Source: DASQUK01 sp963813485 (lineage in GTDB: Bacteria; Actinomycetota; Acidimicrobiia; Acidimicrobiales; VFJN01). From it: a stretch of 64,000 nucleotides of DNA. Shown here piece by piece: positions 8,861 to 17,877 of this stretch (the stretch's first letter is position 1; every line of letters starts with the position of its first letter). The notes under the pieces were generated by a model, which saw nothing but the letters and a program-made list of their open reading frames with translations, had not been told where the DNA came from and did not search any database. The stretch lies in the NCBI GenBank assembly GCA_963813485.1, contig CAWEZE010000004.1, positions 1-64,000 of the forward strand. The letters are read 5' to 3'. The translations under genes and the position numbers were made by a program.

Positions 8861-8882
8861 GGTCGTGACGGTCGTCACGACC
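8861..8882. other. Short perfect hairpin at the coxL2/coxS junction
   Basis: GGTCGTGAC (8861-8869) and GTCACGACC (8874-8882) are exact complements with a GGTC loop. The right arm overlaps the stop codon of the upstream large-subunit gene and the left arm lies just upstream of the coxS start. There is no T-run, so it is not a classical terminator. It could affect relative expression of the two genes or be a regulator half-site pair. Confidence 0.5.
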
Positions 8883-11193
8883 CGCTGGTGCTCATCCTGC
8901 CCGTTTCCCGGATCGCCCGCCACACCCTCGCCGGCGTGCACGGCATGTCGATGTGCCGGACCCCGAGGTGCGCCAGGGCGTCGCACACTGCGTTGTGGAC
9001 CGCAGGGGTGGAGCCGATGGTCCCGGATTCGCCGATGCCCTTGGCACCGAGCGCATTGACCCACGTTGGCGTCTCCAGGTCGACGAGCTCGAACGACGGC
9101 AGCTCCGCCGCGGAGACGATCGGGTAGTCGGCGAAGGTGGCGGTCAACGGGTTGCCGTCGGCGTCGAAGGCGACCTGCTCGTACAGCGCCTGGGCGGCGC
9201 CCTGCGCCAGGCCGCCGTGGCGCTGGCCGTGTGCGAGCAGCGGGTTGAGGATGCGGCCGGCGTCGTCGCACGCCACCAACCGCACGAGCCGGACGTCACC
9301 GGTCTCGGTATCGACCTCGACGACGGCCACGTGCACGCCGAACGGATAGGTCGGCTGGGATACCTGGAAGTCGTGGTCGGCGGCCAGCGGCGTCCCCTGA
9401 CCGACCGCCGCCGCGGCGACGTCGGCCCAGGTGCGCGTGACCGCGGGCGTGCCGACCACGCGGAAGGTCCCCGCCGCGGCGTCATGCTCGACGTCGTCCA
9501 GCGCGGCCTCCAACAGCTCGGCCGCGACCTTCCGGGCCTGGTCGACCACGTCGACGGCGGCGCCGCGCACGGCCGACCCGCCCAGCTGGAGCGACCGCGA
9601 GCCCATCGTTCCGCCGCCCCTCGGGACCGTATCGGTGTCGCCGTGCCGCACCTCGATGTGCTCGATCGGGACTCCCAGCCCGTCGGCGACCAACATGGCG
9701 AACGCCGTACCCAGCCCCTGCCCATGGGGCGAGCTGCCGGTGGAGACGACGACGTCGACACCGTCGGGGCCGCCGGCGGCGTCCGGCCGGGGCCGCACCT
9801 CCACCCGGGCGAACTCGCTCCCGCCCGACGGACCGGCGGTCACCTCCACGTAGACGGCGACGCCGATGCCGAGGGCGATGGGGTCGCCCTGCCGGCGGCG
9901 CCGGCGCTGCTCGGCGCGCAGCTCGTCATAGCCGGCGGCCACCAGCGCCCGCTCCAACGCCGCTGGGTAGTCACCGCAGTCATAGGTCTCCCCGGTGGGC
10001 GTGGTGAGGGGCTCGTCGAACCGGGGCAGCAGGTTGCGCCGGCGCACGTCGGCCGGGTCCATCCCCACCTCGGCCGCGAACAGGTCGACCGCGCGCTCGA
10101 TGGCGGCGGTGGCCTCGGGGCGGCCCGCCCCCCGGTAGGCGCCGACCGGCGGGGTGGTGGTGACCACCACCCGTGCGTCGGACTCGACGACGGGGATGGC
10201 GTAGGTGCCGGCCGCCATCGACCGGGTCATCATCGGCAGGTAGGCGCCCATGCCCGGGTAGGCACCGGCGTCCTGCACGATCGACAGGCGGTAGGCCTCG
10301 ATGGTGCCGTCGCGCCGGCCGCCGATGGCCACGTCCTGCACCTGGGCACGGCCCTGCACCATCGCCAGCAGGTTCTCGCTGCGGCTCTCGACCCAGCGCA
10401 CGGGCCGGCCGCAGCGGCGGGCCAGCCACGGGAGCAGCAGGTCCTCGGGATGGAGGTCGATCTTGGCCCCGAACCCGCCACCCACGTCGGGCGCGACCAC
10501 CGCCACGTCGGCCTCGCCGATGCCGTAGAGGCCCGCCAACGCGCCCCGGACGCCGTGTGGGTTCTGCGTCGAGCACCACACGTGCAGGCGCCCTTCGACC
10601 CAGGCCGCCGCCGACGACCGCACCTCCAGCGGGCAGGCGGCCACACGCTGGTTGACCAGGCGCTGGCGGACCACGATCTCGCAGTCGTCCAGCGCGTCGG
10701 GGCCATCACCGCCGGGATCAGTGCCGAACTCGCACACCAGGTTGGTCCCGACCTCGGGGAACAGGCTCACCTCGCTGGCCAGCGCCGCCATCGGGTCGAC
10801 CAACGCCGGCAACGGCTCGTAGTCGACGGCCACCGCCTCGGCCGCATCCACGCCCTGGTCGGGACGCTCGGTGAGCACCACCGCCAGCGGCTCGCCGACG
10901 AACCGCACGCGGTCGCGCGCGAGGTGGGTCCGGACCATGGCGGGGTTGAACCAACCCGGGATCGGTGCCAGGTCGACGTCGTCGCCGGCGACCACGTCCA
11001 CGACGCCGGTCAGGGCGCGTGCGGCGCCGACGTCAACGGCAAGCAGCCGGGCGTGGGCCACGGTCGAACGCACGTAGGTGGCGTGGACAGCGCCGTCGAG
11101 GCGGCGATCGCGCACGTCGGCGCAATACGTGCCGCCGGCGGTCAGCAAGCGCGGGTCCTCTATCCGCAGCACCCGGCTGCCGAGGATGCTCAT
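8875..11193 (-). CDS. Second CoxL/xanthine dehydrogenase-type Mo-binding large subunit
   Basis: 772 aa, complete. It opens with MSILGSRVLRIEDPRLLTAG and contains VGGGFGAKIDLHPEDLL (about residue 235), AYRGAGRPEATAAIERAV (about residue 351), GSSPHGQGLGTAF and AKGIGESGTI near the end. These are the same landmarks as in the neighbouring CoxL, so the two are paralogues of the form II type. It heads the operon 34 bases after secG and shares the single coxS/coxM pair with the second large subunit. Whether it forms its own holoenzyme or a mixed complex is not visible. Confidence 0.9.
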   Translation of the reverse strand: MSILGSRVLRIEDPRLLTAGGTYCADVRDRRLDGAVHATYVRSTVAHARLLAVDVGAARALTGVVDVVAGDDVDLAPIPGWFNPAMVRTHLARDRVRFVGEPLAVVLTERPDQGVDAAEAVAVDYEPLPALVDPMAALASEVSLFPEVGTNLVCEFGTDPGGDGPDALDDCEIVVRQRLVNQRVAACPLEVRSSAAAWVEGRLHVWCSTQNPHGVRGALAGLYGIGEADVAVVAPDVGGGFGAKIDLHPEDLLLPWLARRCGRPVRWVESRSENLLAMVQGRAQVQDVAIGGRRDGTIEAYRLSIVQDAGAYPGMGAYLPMMTRSMAAGTYAIPVVESDARVVVTTTPPVGAYRGAGRPEATAAIERAVDLFAAEVGMDPADVRRRNLLPRFDEPLTTPTGETYDCGDYPAALERALVAAGYDELRAEQRRRRRQGDPIALGIGVAVYVEVTAGPSGGSEFARVEVRPRPDAAGGPDGVDVVVSTGSSPHGQGLGTAFAMLVADGLGVPIEHIEVRHGDTDTVPRGGGTMGSRSLQLGGSAVRGAAVDVVDQARKVAAELLEAALDDVEHDAAAGTFRVVGTPAVTRTWADVAAAAVGQGTPLAADHDFQVSQPTYPFGVHVAVVEVDTETGDVRLVRLVACDDAGRILNPLLAHGQRHGGLAQGAAQALYEQVAFDADGNPLTATFADYPIVSAAELPSFELVDLETPTWVNALGAKGIGESGTIGSTPAVHNAVCDALAHLGVRHIDMPCTPARVWRAIRETGRMSTSGS

Positions 11194-11227
11194 GAGCCCG
11201 CCCTCCCCCGCCGCTACATGTCGAGTC

Positions 11228-11458
11228 TCAGCCGCGCATCAGGGAGAGGGCCATCACCGTGAACCCCCATACGAGCGCCACGATCACCGTCAGGCGGTCG
11301 AGGTTGCGCTCCATCACGGTCGACCCCATGGCGCTGGAGCCCATGCCGCCACCGAACATGTCGGACAGGCCGCCGCCCTTGCCGCTGTGCAACAGCACCA
11401 GCACGATGAGCACGAGCGAGGCGAGGATGTTCAGCGCAGCGGTGACAGCGGTGATCAC
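11228..11458 (-). CDS. secG: Preprotein translocase subunit SecG
   Basis: 76 aa. Two hydrophobic segments (about residues 5-23 and 56-72) flank the conserved cytoplasmic loop LHSGKGGGLSDMFGGG, the SecG hallmark. SecG assists SecYE in protein export at the inner membrane. In Actinobacteria secG normally follows tpiA; here the peptide ABC transporter lies between them. Confidence 0.93.
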   Translation of the reverse strand: MITAVTAALNILASLVLIVLVLLHSGKGGGLSDMFGGGMGSSAMGSTVMERNLDRLTVIVALVWGFTVMALSLMRG

Positions 11459-11494
11459 GGGAATCCTTGGCGGGGTACGAAGGGACGATCCAGG

Positions 11495-12563
11495 CTAGAC
11501 GACCTCGCGCTGACGCGCGAAGTGACAGGCGGCGGGATGGCCGACCCCACTGGACGGTCGGATCTCGAGCAGCGGCTCCTGCTCCACGCACACCGACGTG
11601 TCCACGCCCCCGTCCTCGAGCTGACGCTTGAGCCAACACCGGGTGCGGAACCGGCACCCGGACGGCGGGTTGGCCGGGCTCGGCACGTCGCCCGTGAGTA
11701 GGACGCGCTCGCGCGTGCGCTCGCGCTCGGGATCGGGCAGCGGTATGGCCGAGAGCAGCGCCTGGGTGTAGGGATGGCTGGGGCTCTCGTAGATGTGCTT
11801 GCGCTCACCCAGTTCGACGATCTTGCCCAGGTACATCACCGCCACCCGGTCGGAGATGTGACGCACCACCGACAGGTCGTGGGCGATGAACACGTAGGCC
11901 AAGCCCAGCTCGTCCTGCAGCCGCTGCAACAGGTTGACCACGCCGGCCTGGATCGACACGTCGAGCGCCGAGACCGGTTCGTCGAGCACGATCATCTCGG
12001 GCTCGAGGGCGAGCGCCCGGGCGATGCCGACCCGCTGGCGTTGGCCGCCCGAGAACTCGTGCGGGAACCGATTCGTGTGCTCGGGCGCCAGCCCCACCGT
12101 GCGCAGCAGCTCGCGCACCCGGTCGTCGATCCGCTCCTTGGGCCAGTCGAAGTGGACCCTGAGCGGCTCGGCCAGGGCCGTGCCGACCGTCATGCGGGGG
12201 TTGAGCGAGGCGTACGGGTCCTGGAAGACGATCTGGAATCGGCGCCGCATCTCGGCGAGCCGCTTGCCCTTCATGCGGCTGATCTCCTCGCCGTCGAACA
12301 CGACGGTTCCCGACGTGGGCGTGATCAGATTGAGGAGCAGGCGTCCGGTCGTCGACTTGCCGCACCCGGACTCGCCCACGAGCCCGAGCGTCTCGCCTCG
12401 GTGCGACCGATAGGCTCACGCCGGCGACGGCCGACACGTACCCAACCGTGCGGCTGAACACCCCGCCCCGGATCGGGAAGTCCTTGACGAGGTCGCGGGC
12501 GACGAGGAGGGGCCCGTCGGCCCCCGGCTCGGTATCCGTGCCCGCCACGGCGGTATCGGTCAC
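11495..12563 (-). CDS. oppF: Peptide ABC transporter ATPase OppF/DppF (one frame break)
   Basis: The GTG start at 12563 overlaps the oppD stop (GTGA). The first approximately 54 codons read PLLVARDLVKDFPIRGGVFS and then leave frame near 12400. Removing one base from the GG at 12400-12401 restores VARGETLGLVGESGCGKSTT. Downstream motifs are intact: signature EFSGGQRQRVGIARA, Walker B MIVLDEPVSALDVS, H-loop VFIAHDLSVVRHISD and the C-terminal oligopeptide domain with SGCRFRTRC. The protein would be about 355 aa, normal for OppF. It energises dipeptide/oligopeptide import with OppD. Confidence 0.88.
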
Positions 12564-13822
12564 AACGGCTCGCCCCGCTCGCGGTCGGGTCCTACCGGGC
12601 CGGTGTCGGGGCGCTCCCCCTCCAGGCTCCGCTCGACCATGCCCTGATGGGCCACTCCTTCCTCGACGAGCAGGTCCGTGGGCACGACCTCGAGGTCCTC
12701 CTCGCCATCGGGGCCGGGTCCGGCAACCTCGACGTCGAGCAGCTCTGCCTCGGCGGTGACGTCGACCGACTGCCGCAGCGATTCGATCGAGACGTCGGCC
12801 AGCTCCTCCGCGTAGTGGCAGGCCGACATGTGGGCGTCGCCGGCCACCAGCCGCAGGGCGGGAACCTCGGCGTCGCACAGGCCCGGCACCCGTGCGAAGC
12901 GGCAGCGCGGGTGGAAGGCGCAGCCGGACGGCTTGCGGATCAGCGAGGGTGGCGACCCGACGATGGGCACCAGCGGCTCGTCGCCGACGTCGTCGAGGCG
13001 GGGCAGGCTGGCGAGGAGGCCCAGGGTGTAGGGGTGCCGGGGCTCGTAGAACACCTCGCGGGTGGTGCCGAGCTCGACCGGATGGCCGGCGTACATCACC
13101 ATGATCCGGTGGGCCAGGCCCGCCACCACGCCCAGGTCGTGGGTGATGAGGATGATGGCCGAGTCGATCTCGTCCTTGATCTCGACCAGCACCTCGAGCA
13201 CCTGCGCCTGCACGGTCACGTCGAGGGCAGTGGTGGGCTCGTCGGCGATGAGCAGGTCGGGGTTGCAGGTGATGGCCATGGCGATCATGGCCCGTTGCCG
13301 CATGCCTCCCGAGAACTCGTGCGGGTACATCCTGGCTCGCTCGCGGGGCTCGGGGATGCCGACGAGGTCGAGCAGCTCGACCGACCGCTCGAAGGCCTGC
13401 TTCTTGTTGGCGCCCTCGTGGATGCGGGCCATCTCGCCGATCTGCCTGCCGACCGTGTGCACCGGGTTGAGCGCCGTGAGGGGGTCCTGGAAGATCATCG
13501 CGATCTCCTTCCCCCGCACGGCGCGGCGCTCGTCCTCGGGCAGCGTGAGGAGGTCACGACCCTTCCACAGGATCTCGCCCTCGGTGACGTCGAGCGTCGG
13601 TTGCAGGTCCAGGATCGACATGGCTGTCACCGACTTGCCCGAACCCGACTCGCCCACGATGGCGAACACCTCGCCGCGTGCCACGTCGAACGACACGCCG
13701 TCGATCGCCTGCACGCGGCCGTCATCGGTGTTGAACCCGGCCCGCACGTTCCGCAGCGACAGCAGCACCTCCTTACCTGGCGCCACCGATCGCCCTGCGA
13801 CTTCGTCGATCACGTTGGTCAT
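12560..13822 (-). CDS. oppD: Peptide ABC transporter ATPase OppD/DppD with acidic tail
   Basis: 420 aa, uninterrupted. Walker A is VGESGSGKSVTAMS, the signature EFSGGMRQRAMIAMA, Walker B LLIADEPTTALDVTVQ, and the C-terminal Cys motif PSGCAFHPRCRFA. OppD proteins usually end about 330 residues in. This one carries a further 80-90 residues rich in Asp/Glu/Val/Pro with no recognisable domain. It starts four bases after the repaired oppC stop and overlaps oppF. Confidence 0.92.
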   Translation of the reverse strand: MTNVIDEVAGRSVAPGKEVLLSLRNVRAGFNTDDGRVQAIDGVSFDVARGEVFAIVGESGSGKSVTAMSILDLQPTLDVTEGEILWKGRDLLTLPEDERRAVRGKEIAMIFQDPLTALNPVHTVGRQIGEMARIHEGANKKQAFERSVELLDLVGIPEPRERARMYPHEFSGGMRQRAMIAMAITCNPDLLIADEPTTALDVTVQAQVLEVLVEIKDEIDSAIILITHDLGVVAGLAHRIMVMYAGHPVELGTTREVFYEPRHPYTLGLLASLPRLDDVGDEPLVPIVGSPPSLIRKPSGCAFHPRCRFARVPGLCDAEVPALRLVAGDAHMSACHYAEELADVSIESLRQSVDVTAEAELLDVEVAGPGPDGEEDLEVVPTDLLVEEGVAHQGMVERSLEGERPDTGPVGPDRERGEPL

Positions 13823-13826
13823 GGAT

Positions 13827-14745
13827 CTACTTCAGCTTGGGGTCGAGGGCGTCGCGCAGGCCGTCGCCAATGAATACGAACGCCAGCACGGTCAGGACGA
13901 TCGCACCCGCAGGGAAGAACAGCAGGTGTGGCGCGTTGGTGAGCGCGCCCTTGCCGTCGAACGACCATCAGGCCCCAGGACGGGGTCGGTGGCTGGGGGC
14001 CGACATTGAGGAACGACAGGGCCGCCTCGGCCAGGATCACCGCGCCAACCGTGATCGTGCCGATCACGATGATCGGCTGGAGGGCGTTGGGGAGGATGTG
14101 TCGGAACATGATGCGCCGGCGCGAGAAGCCCAGGGCGGTGGCCGCCTCGACGTATTCCAGGCGGCTCAGCGACAGGAAGCTGGCCCGCACGATCCGGGCG
14201 ATGTAGAGCCAGCCCGTGAGCCCCAGCACGAGGATGACCGCGTTCTCGCTGCGCCCGAACACCGACGCGATGGCGACCGCCAGCACGATGTACGGGACGG
14301 CGAGGAACACGTCGATCACGCGGCTGATAACGGTGTCGGTCTTGCCGCTGAAGAAGCCGGCCACCGCCCCGAGAAGCAGCCCGATGACGACCGAGATGGC
14401 CGTGGCGGCGAAGCCAATGCGCAGCGACACCCGGGCACCGTAAACGATGCGGCTGAACAGGTCGCGGCCGATCCCGTCGGTGCCGAACCAATGATCGGCC
14501 GACGGCCCCTGGCGGAACTCGCCCGACGCCCGCTCCGTGATGCTGTAGGGCGCGATCAGCGGGGCGAAGACCGCGACGAGCCCGAGGAGGATGAGGAACA
14601 CCAGACCCACCATGGCGAGATGGTTGCGCTTGAACCGCCTCCACACATCGGCGCGCAGGGGGCGGGCCTCGCCGAGCTCCTCGGGCGCAGCGACCTCGGG
14701 GACGCCGGTGACCGTCGTCGGGGTCCCGGGCTCGACGAGCGTCAT
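13827..14745 (-). CDS. oppC: Peptide ABC transporter permease OppC (one frame break)
   Basis: The ATG at 14745 overlaps the oppB stop. The first helix follows WRRFKRNHLAMVGLVFLILL. The EAA loop region EAATALGFSRRRIMFRHILP is intact. After PSWGLMVV the frame is lost near 13960. Removing one base from GTCGTTCGAC restores DGKGALTNAPHLLFFPAGAI and an ending DALDPKLK with stop TAG at 13827-13829. The repaired length, about 305 aa, is normal. Inner-membrane subunit of the same transporter. Confidence 0.88.
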
Positions 14746-15751
14746 GAGGAGTCTCCCTTCCCGAGCCGGATACGTGGGTCGAACCAGGCGTACGAGATGT
14801 CGACCAGCAGGTTGACGAGCGCGAAGGCGAGAACGACCACAAGCGTGAGCCCGAGTACAACGGGCAGGTCGCGCTGGGTGACCGAATCTGCGATCTCCGA
14901 CCCGAGTCCCGGCCACGAGAAGGTCGTCTCGGTGAGCACGGCGGCGCCGATGACGACGCCGAAGTCGATGCCGATGAGTGTGACGACCGGCAGCATGGCG
15001 TTGCGGAGGCCATGTTTGACCACAACGTCGCGCTCGGTCAGCCCTTTGGCCCGGGCCGTGCGCATGTAGTCGGCACGCAGCACCTCGAGCATCGAGCCCC
15101 GCATCATGCGCGCCGCCAGCGCGGTGGACACCGAGGCCAGGGTGATGGCAGGCAGGATCAGGTAGCGCCACTGTTCACCCGTGGGGATGAAGAACAGCGC
15201 CCACGAGTCGGGCCCGATGCCCTGCGTGCGCAGGGCCGCCCACTCGGGCCAGCCCAACTTGTTGGGCTGGACCGCGAACAGCCCACTGCAGGACGAAGCC
15301 CAGCACGAAGACGGGTATGGCCGAGGCCGCGGCGGTGAGGATCGTGGTGACGCGATCGCTGATCGAGTACCGCCGTATGGCCGAGAGCAATACCCACCGG
15401 GATACCGACGATGATCTCGATGATGATCGCCCAGATGGCGAGCCGGATGCTGGCGGCCGCCTTCTCGCTGAGGATGTCGTTGACACTTTGCCGGGTGAGG
15501 AACGACTCGCCCAGGTCCCACTGGATGGTGCGCGCCCAGTAGTCCTTGAATTGGACGAGCAGCGGGTCATCGAGGCCGTAGCGCTCGTTGACGCGCTCGA
15601 CCACGCCCTCGTCGATGCTGCGGTCGGCGCCGCCCGCGATGAGGCTGGCCGGATCACCGGGGAGGGTGAAGAACAGGAAGAACAGGAACGACAGTGCCAG
15701 GAACACCGTCGGGATGATGAGCAGGAGGCGGCGGGCTATGTAGCTGGTCAT
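14742..15751 (-). CDS. oppB: Peptide ABC transporter permease OppB (two frame breaks)
   Basis: Starts MTSYIARRLLLIIPTVFLAL at 15751 with GAGGA eight bases upstream. The frame breaks near 15380 (after VGIPVGIAL) and near 15283 (after FVLGFVLQW). Each is repaired by removing one base, giving LAIRRYSIS and QWLFAVQPNKLGWPEW across the joins. The EAA-type loop YMRTARAKGLTERDVVVKHG and the ending RIRLGKGDSS are intact. Repaired length is about 335 aa. A strong hairpin lies just upstream, between oppA and oppB. Confidence 0.86.
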
Positions 15752-15774
15752 CGGGTGTCCTCGAAGGAGGAACC

Positions 15775-15803
15775 GGTGCCGGGGGCGCTACGCCCCCGGC
15801 ACC
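15775..15803. promoter_or_regulatory. Intercistronic hairpin between oppA and oppB
   Basis: GGTGCCGGGGGCG (15775-15787) pairs perfectly with CGCCCCCGGCACC (15791-15803) around a CTA loop, a 13-bp very GC-rich stem. It sits between the oppA stop (15840) and the oppB start (15751). There is no T-run. Hairpins here in binding-protein-dependent operons often stabilise the binding-protein mRNA or attenuate the permease genes; that role is inferred from position. Confidence 0.75.
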
Positions 15804-15839
15804 CATGGTCAGGACCCTGAGATCAGGGACCCTTGTGCG

Positions 15840-17536
15840 CTAGCTCTTGACGAACACCTTCTCACACGGGATGAGACCGAAGTTGGTCTGCGTGAAGCCG
15901 CCGATCTTGTCCTCGTTGAAGACGTAGTCGCCCCGGTACCAGTTGAGCGGGATGGTCCCGACGTCGTCGAGCAGGATCGTCTCGGCCTCCTGGAACAGCT
16001 CGGCCTGCTCGCTCCGGGTCGGTCGTCTGCTTGGCCTCGTCGACCAGCTCGTCGAACTCGGGGTTCGAGTAGCCGTGGTTGTTCCCACCGAGCGAGTCGG
16101 TGTGGTACAGGTCGTACATGAAGTTGTCGTACGTCGGGTAGTCGGCGAACCAGCCCGTCCGGCAGATCTGGCAGGCACCCTCGGCGATCTGCGTGAAGTA
16201 CGTCTCGGTGTCGATGCCCTCCTCGACCGCGTCGATGCCGATCGCGGCCAGGTTGTCGATGATGATGGCGACGACGTTCTCGTGGCCGGCGCCGATGTTG
16301 TACTGGATGCGCAGCGGCTCGGTGAGCTCGTTGCCCTCGGCCTGTCCAGGTGTCGAAGTGCTCCTGGGCGGCCTCGGGGTCGTACACGCAGTCGTCGCAG
16401 AGATCGGCCTCCCAAGCCGGGGATGCCCGGGGGGGTGATTCCGTTGGAGACCGTGCGGCTGCCCTCGTAGACGGCCTCGTTGATCTCGTCCCGGTCGATC
16501 GCCTGCGAGATGGCCTTGCGGAGCTCCTTGTTCTCCTCGCCGCCGACCACGGGGTCGCGCAGGTTCACGTCGAAGTGGTAGCTGCCGAGGATGGCCACGT
16601 CGGTGGTGTTGGCGTAGGCGCTCGTCGCCTCGTTGACCCGGCCCGGCGGGATCTGGCCCGTTGTCGCCCTCGCCGGCCTCGAACGAGTTGTACGAGGTGT
16701 CGGGGTCGGTCGAGACCCGGAACGTGAGCCGGTCGAGGTACGGCTGCTCGGGGAGCGCGAACGCCTCGTCGTACTGGGTGCCGTCCCAGTCGGGGTTGGG
16801 CACGAGCACGATCTCGGTGTCGGTACGCGGCGCCTCGAGCATGAACGGGCCGTTGCCGAACATCTCGCCGTTCTCCCACTCGGCGGCCGTCGCGGCATCG
16901 GTGCCGGCATCCTCGGGCACCGGCATGAACAGCTGGAACCCGGCGACGGCATCGAAGTTCGAGTAGGGGGCGGCGAGGGTGACCGTGAGGGTCATGTTCT
17001 CGTCGTCGGCCTCGACCCCCTCAAGGGTGTCGGCCGTGCCGTCGAGCTTCTCGGCACCGCCCTCGATGAAGTTGAACAGGTACGAGTAGTCGCCCGCGAA
17101 CTCGGGGTCGCTGGCGCGCTCCCACGACCGCTGGAACGTGCTCGGCAGGATCTCCTCGCCACCGGCGAAGGTGAGCCCTTCGCGGATGGTGAAGGTCCAC
17201 TCCGTCGCGTCCTCGTTGGACTCGAACGGATTCGGCCACCTGCGGCACGATCTCCGGGTTGTCCGGATCGCTGGCGTCGATGTCGGTCAAGCCGTCGTAG
17301 ACGGAGTTCACGACCTGGTAGGCGTCGAGCGTCGTGTTCAGGGCCGGGTCGATGTGCTCGGGCGGGTCGCCCACGAAGGTGCCGAGATCAACGACCTCGC
17401 CACCCTGCTGGGCTTCTTCGTCTGGGGCGGCTGCTTGGCCGCCGTCGTCGTCGTCGTCGCCACCACAGGCAGCGGCCACGAGCGAGAGTCCCAGGATGAG
17501 AGCAAGGAGCTTGAGGCCCCTGCGCTGTCGTCTCAC
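15840..17536 (-). CDS. oppA: Peptide ABC transporter substrate-binding lipoprotein OppA (five frame breaks)
   Basis: GTG start at 17536 with a strong AGGAGG site. The N-terminus is a lipoprotein signal, with lipobox LVAAAC followed by GGDDDDDGG. Family 5 binding-protein motifs follow, such as HIDPALNTTLDAYQVVNSVY. Frame breaks occur near 17228, 16656, 16412, 16350 and 16019. Each is repaired by removing one base (for example AESFESNEDATEWTF, EADLCDDCVYDPEAAQ, QTTDRSEQAELFQEAE). Repaired, the protein is about 564 aa and ends CEKVFVKS. It would capture peptides outside the membrane. Five breaks in one gene is unusual even for this sequence. Confidence 0.82.
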
Positions 17537-17877
17537 TTTGGAGGACCTCCTAGATGGTCACTATGAAACGCCGGGGAGAGACGTCAGGGCCCCGGATCGC
17601 GAGTGCGATGGACGAGATCACGGCGGCTCCCCCTGGGGTTGGACGCACCGGAGGTGAACAAACCGCCCCCGGTGAGCGGAGAAACGTAGCAGGATCGCCT
17701 GACCAAGCGCCGATTCGGTGACCCAGACGACAGCCTGAAAGGCACTCAAATGGACATTCGTGCCAGCCCATCGCGCAATCGTCACACAACCTGCACCTCG
17801 CCGGAGCGCTGCTGTCGTAGCTCCGTGCACCCTGCTGTGTAGCACTCCGTGGCGCGTGTCACACCATCCTTGACGGG
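17537..17877. other. Intergenic region upstream of oppA (341 bp)
   Basis: This stretch separates oppA from the end of tpiA. Immediately 5' of oppA it holds TAGGAGGTCCTCC, in which the ribosome-binding site AGGAGG is one half of a perfect palindrome. No convincing protein is encoded on either strand. The opp promoter should lie here, but I see no confident -35/-10 pair. Confidence 0.6.
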
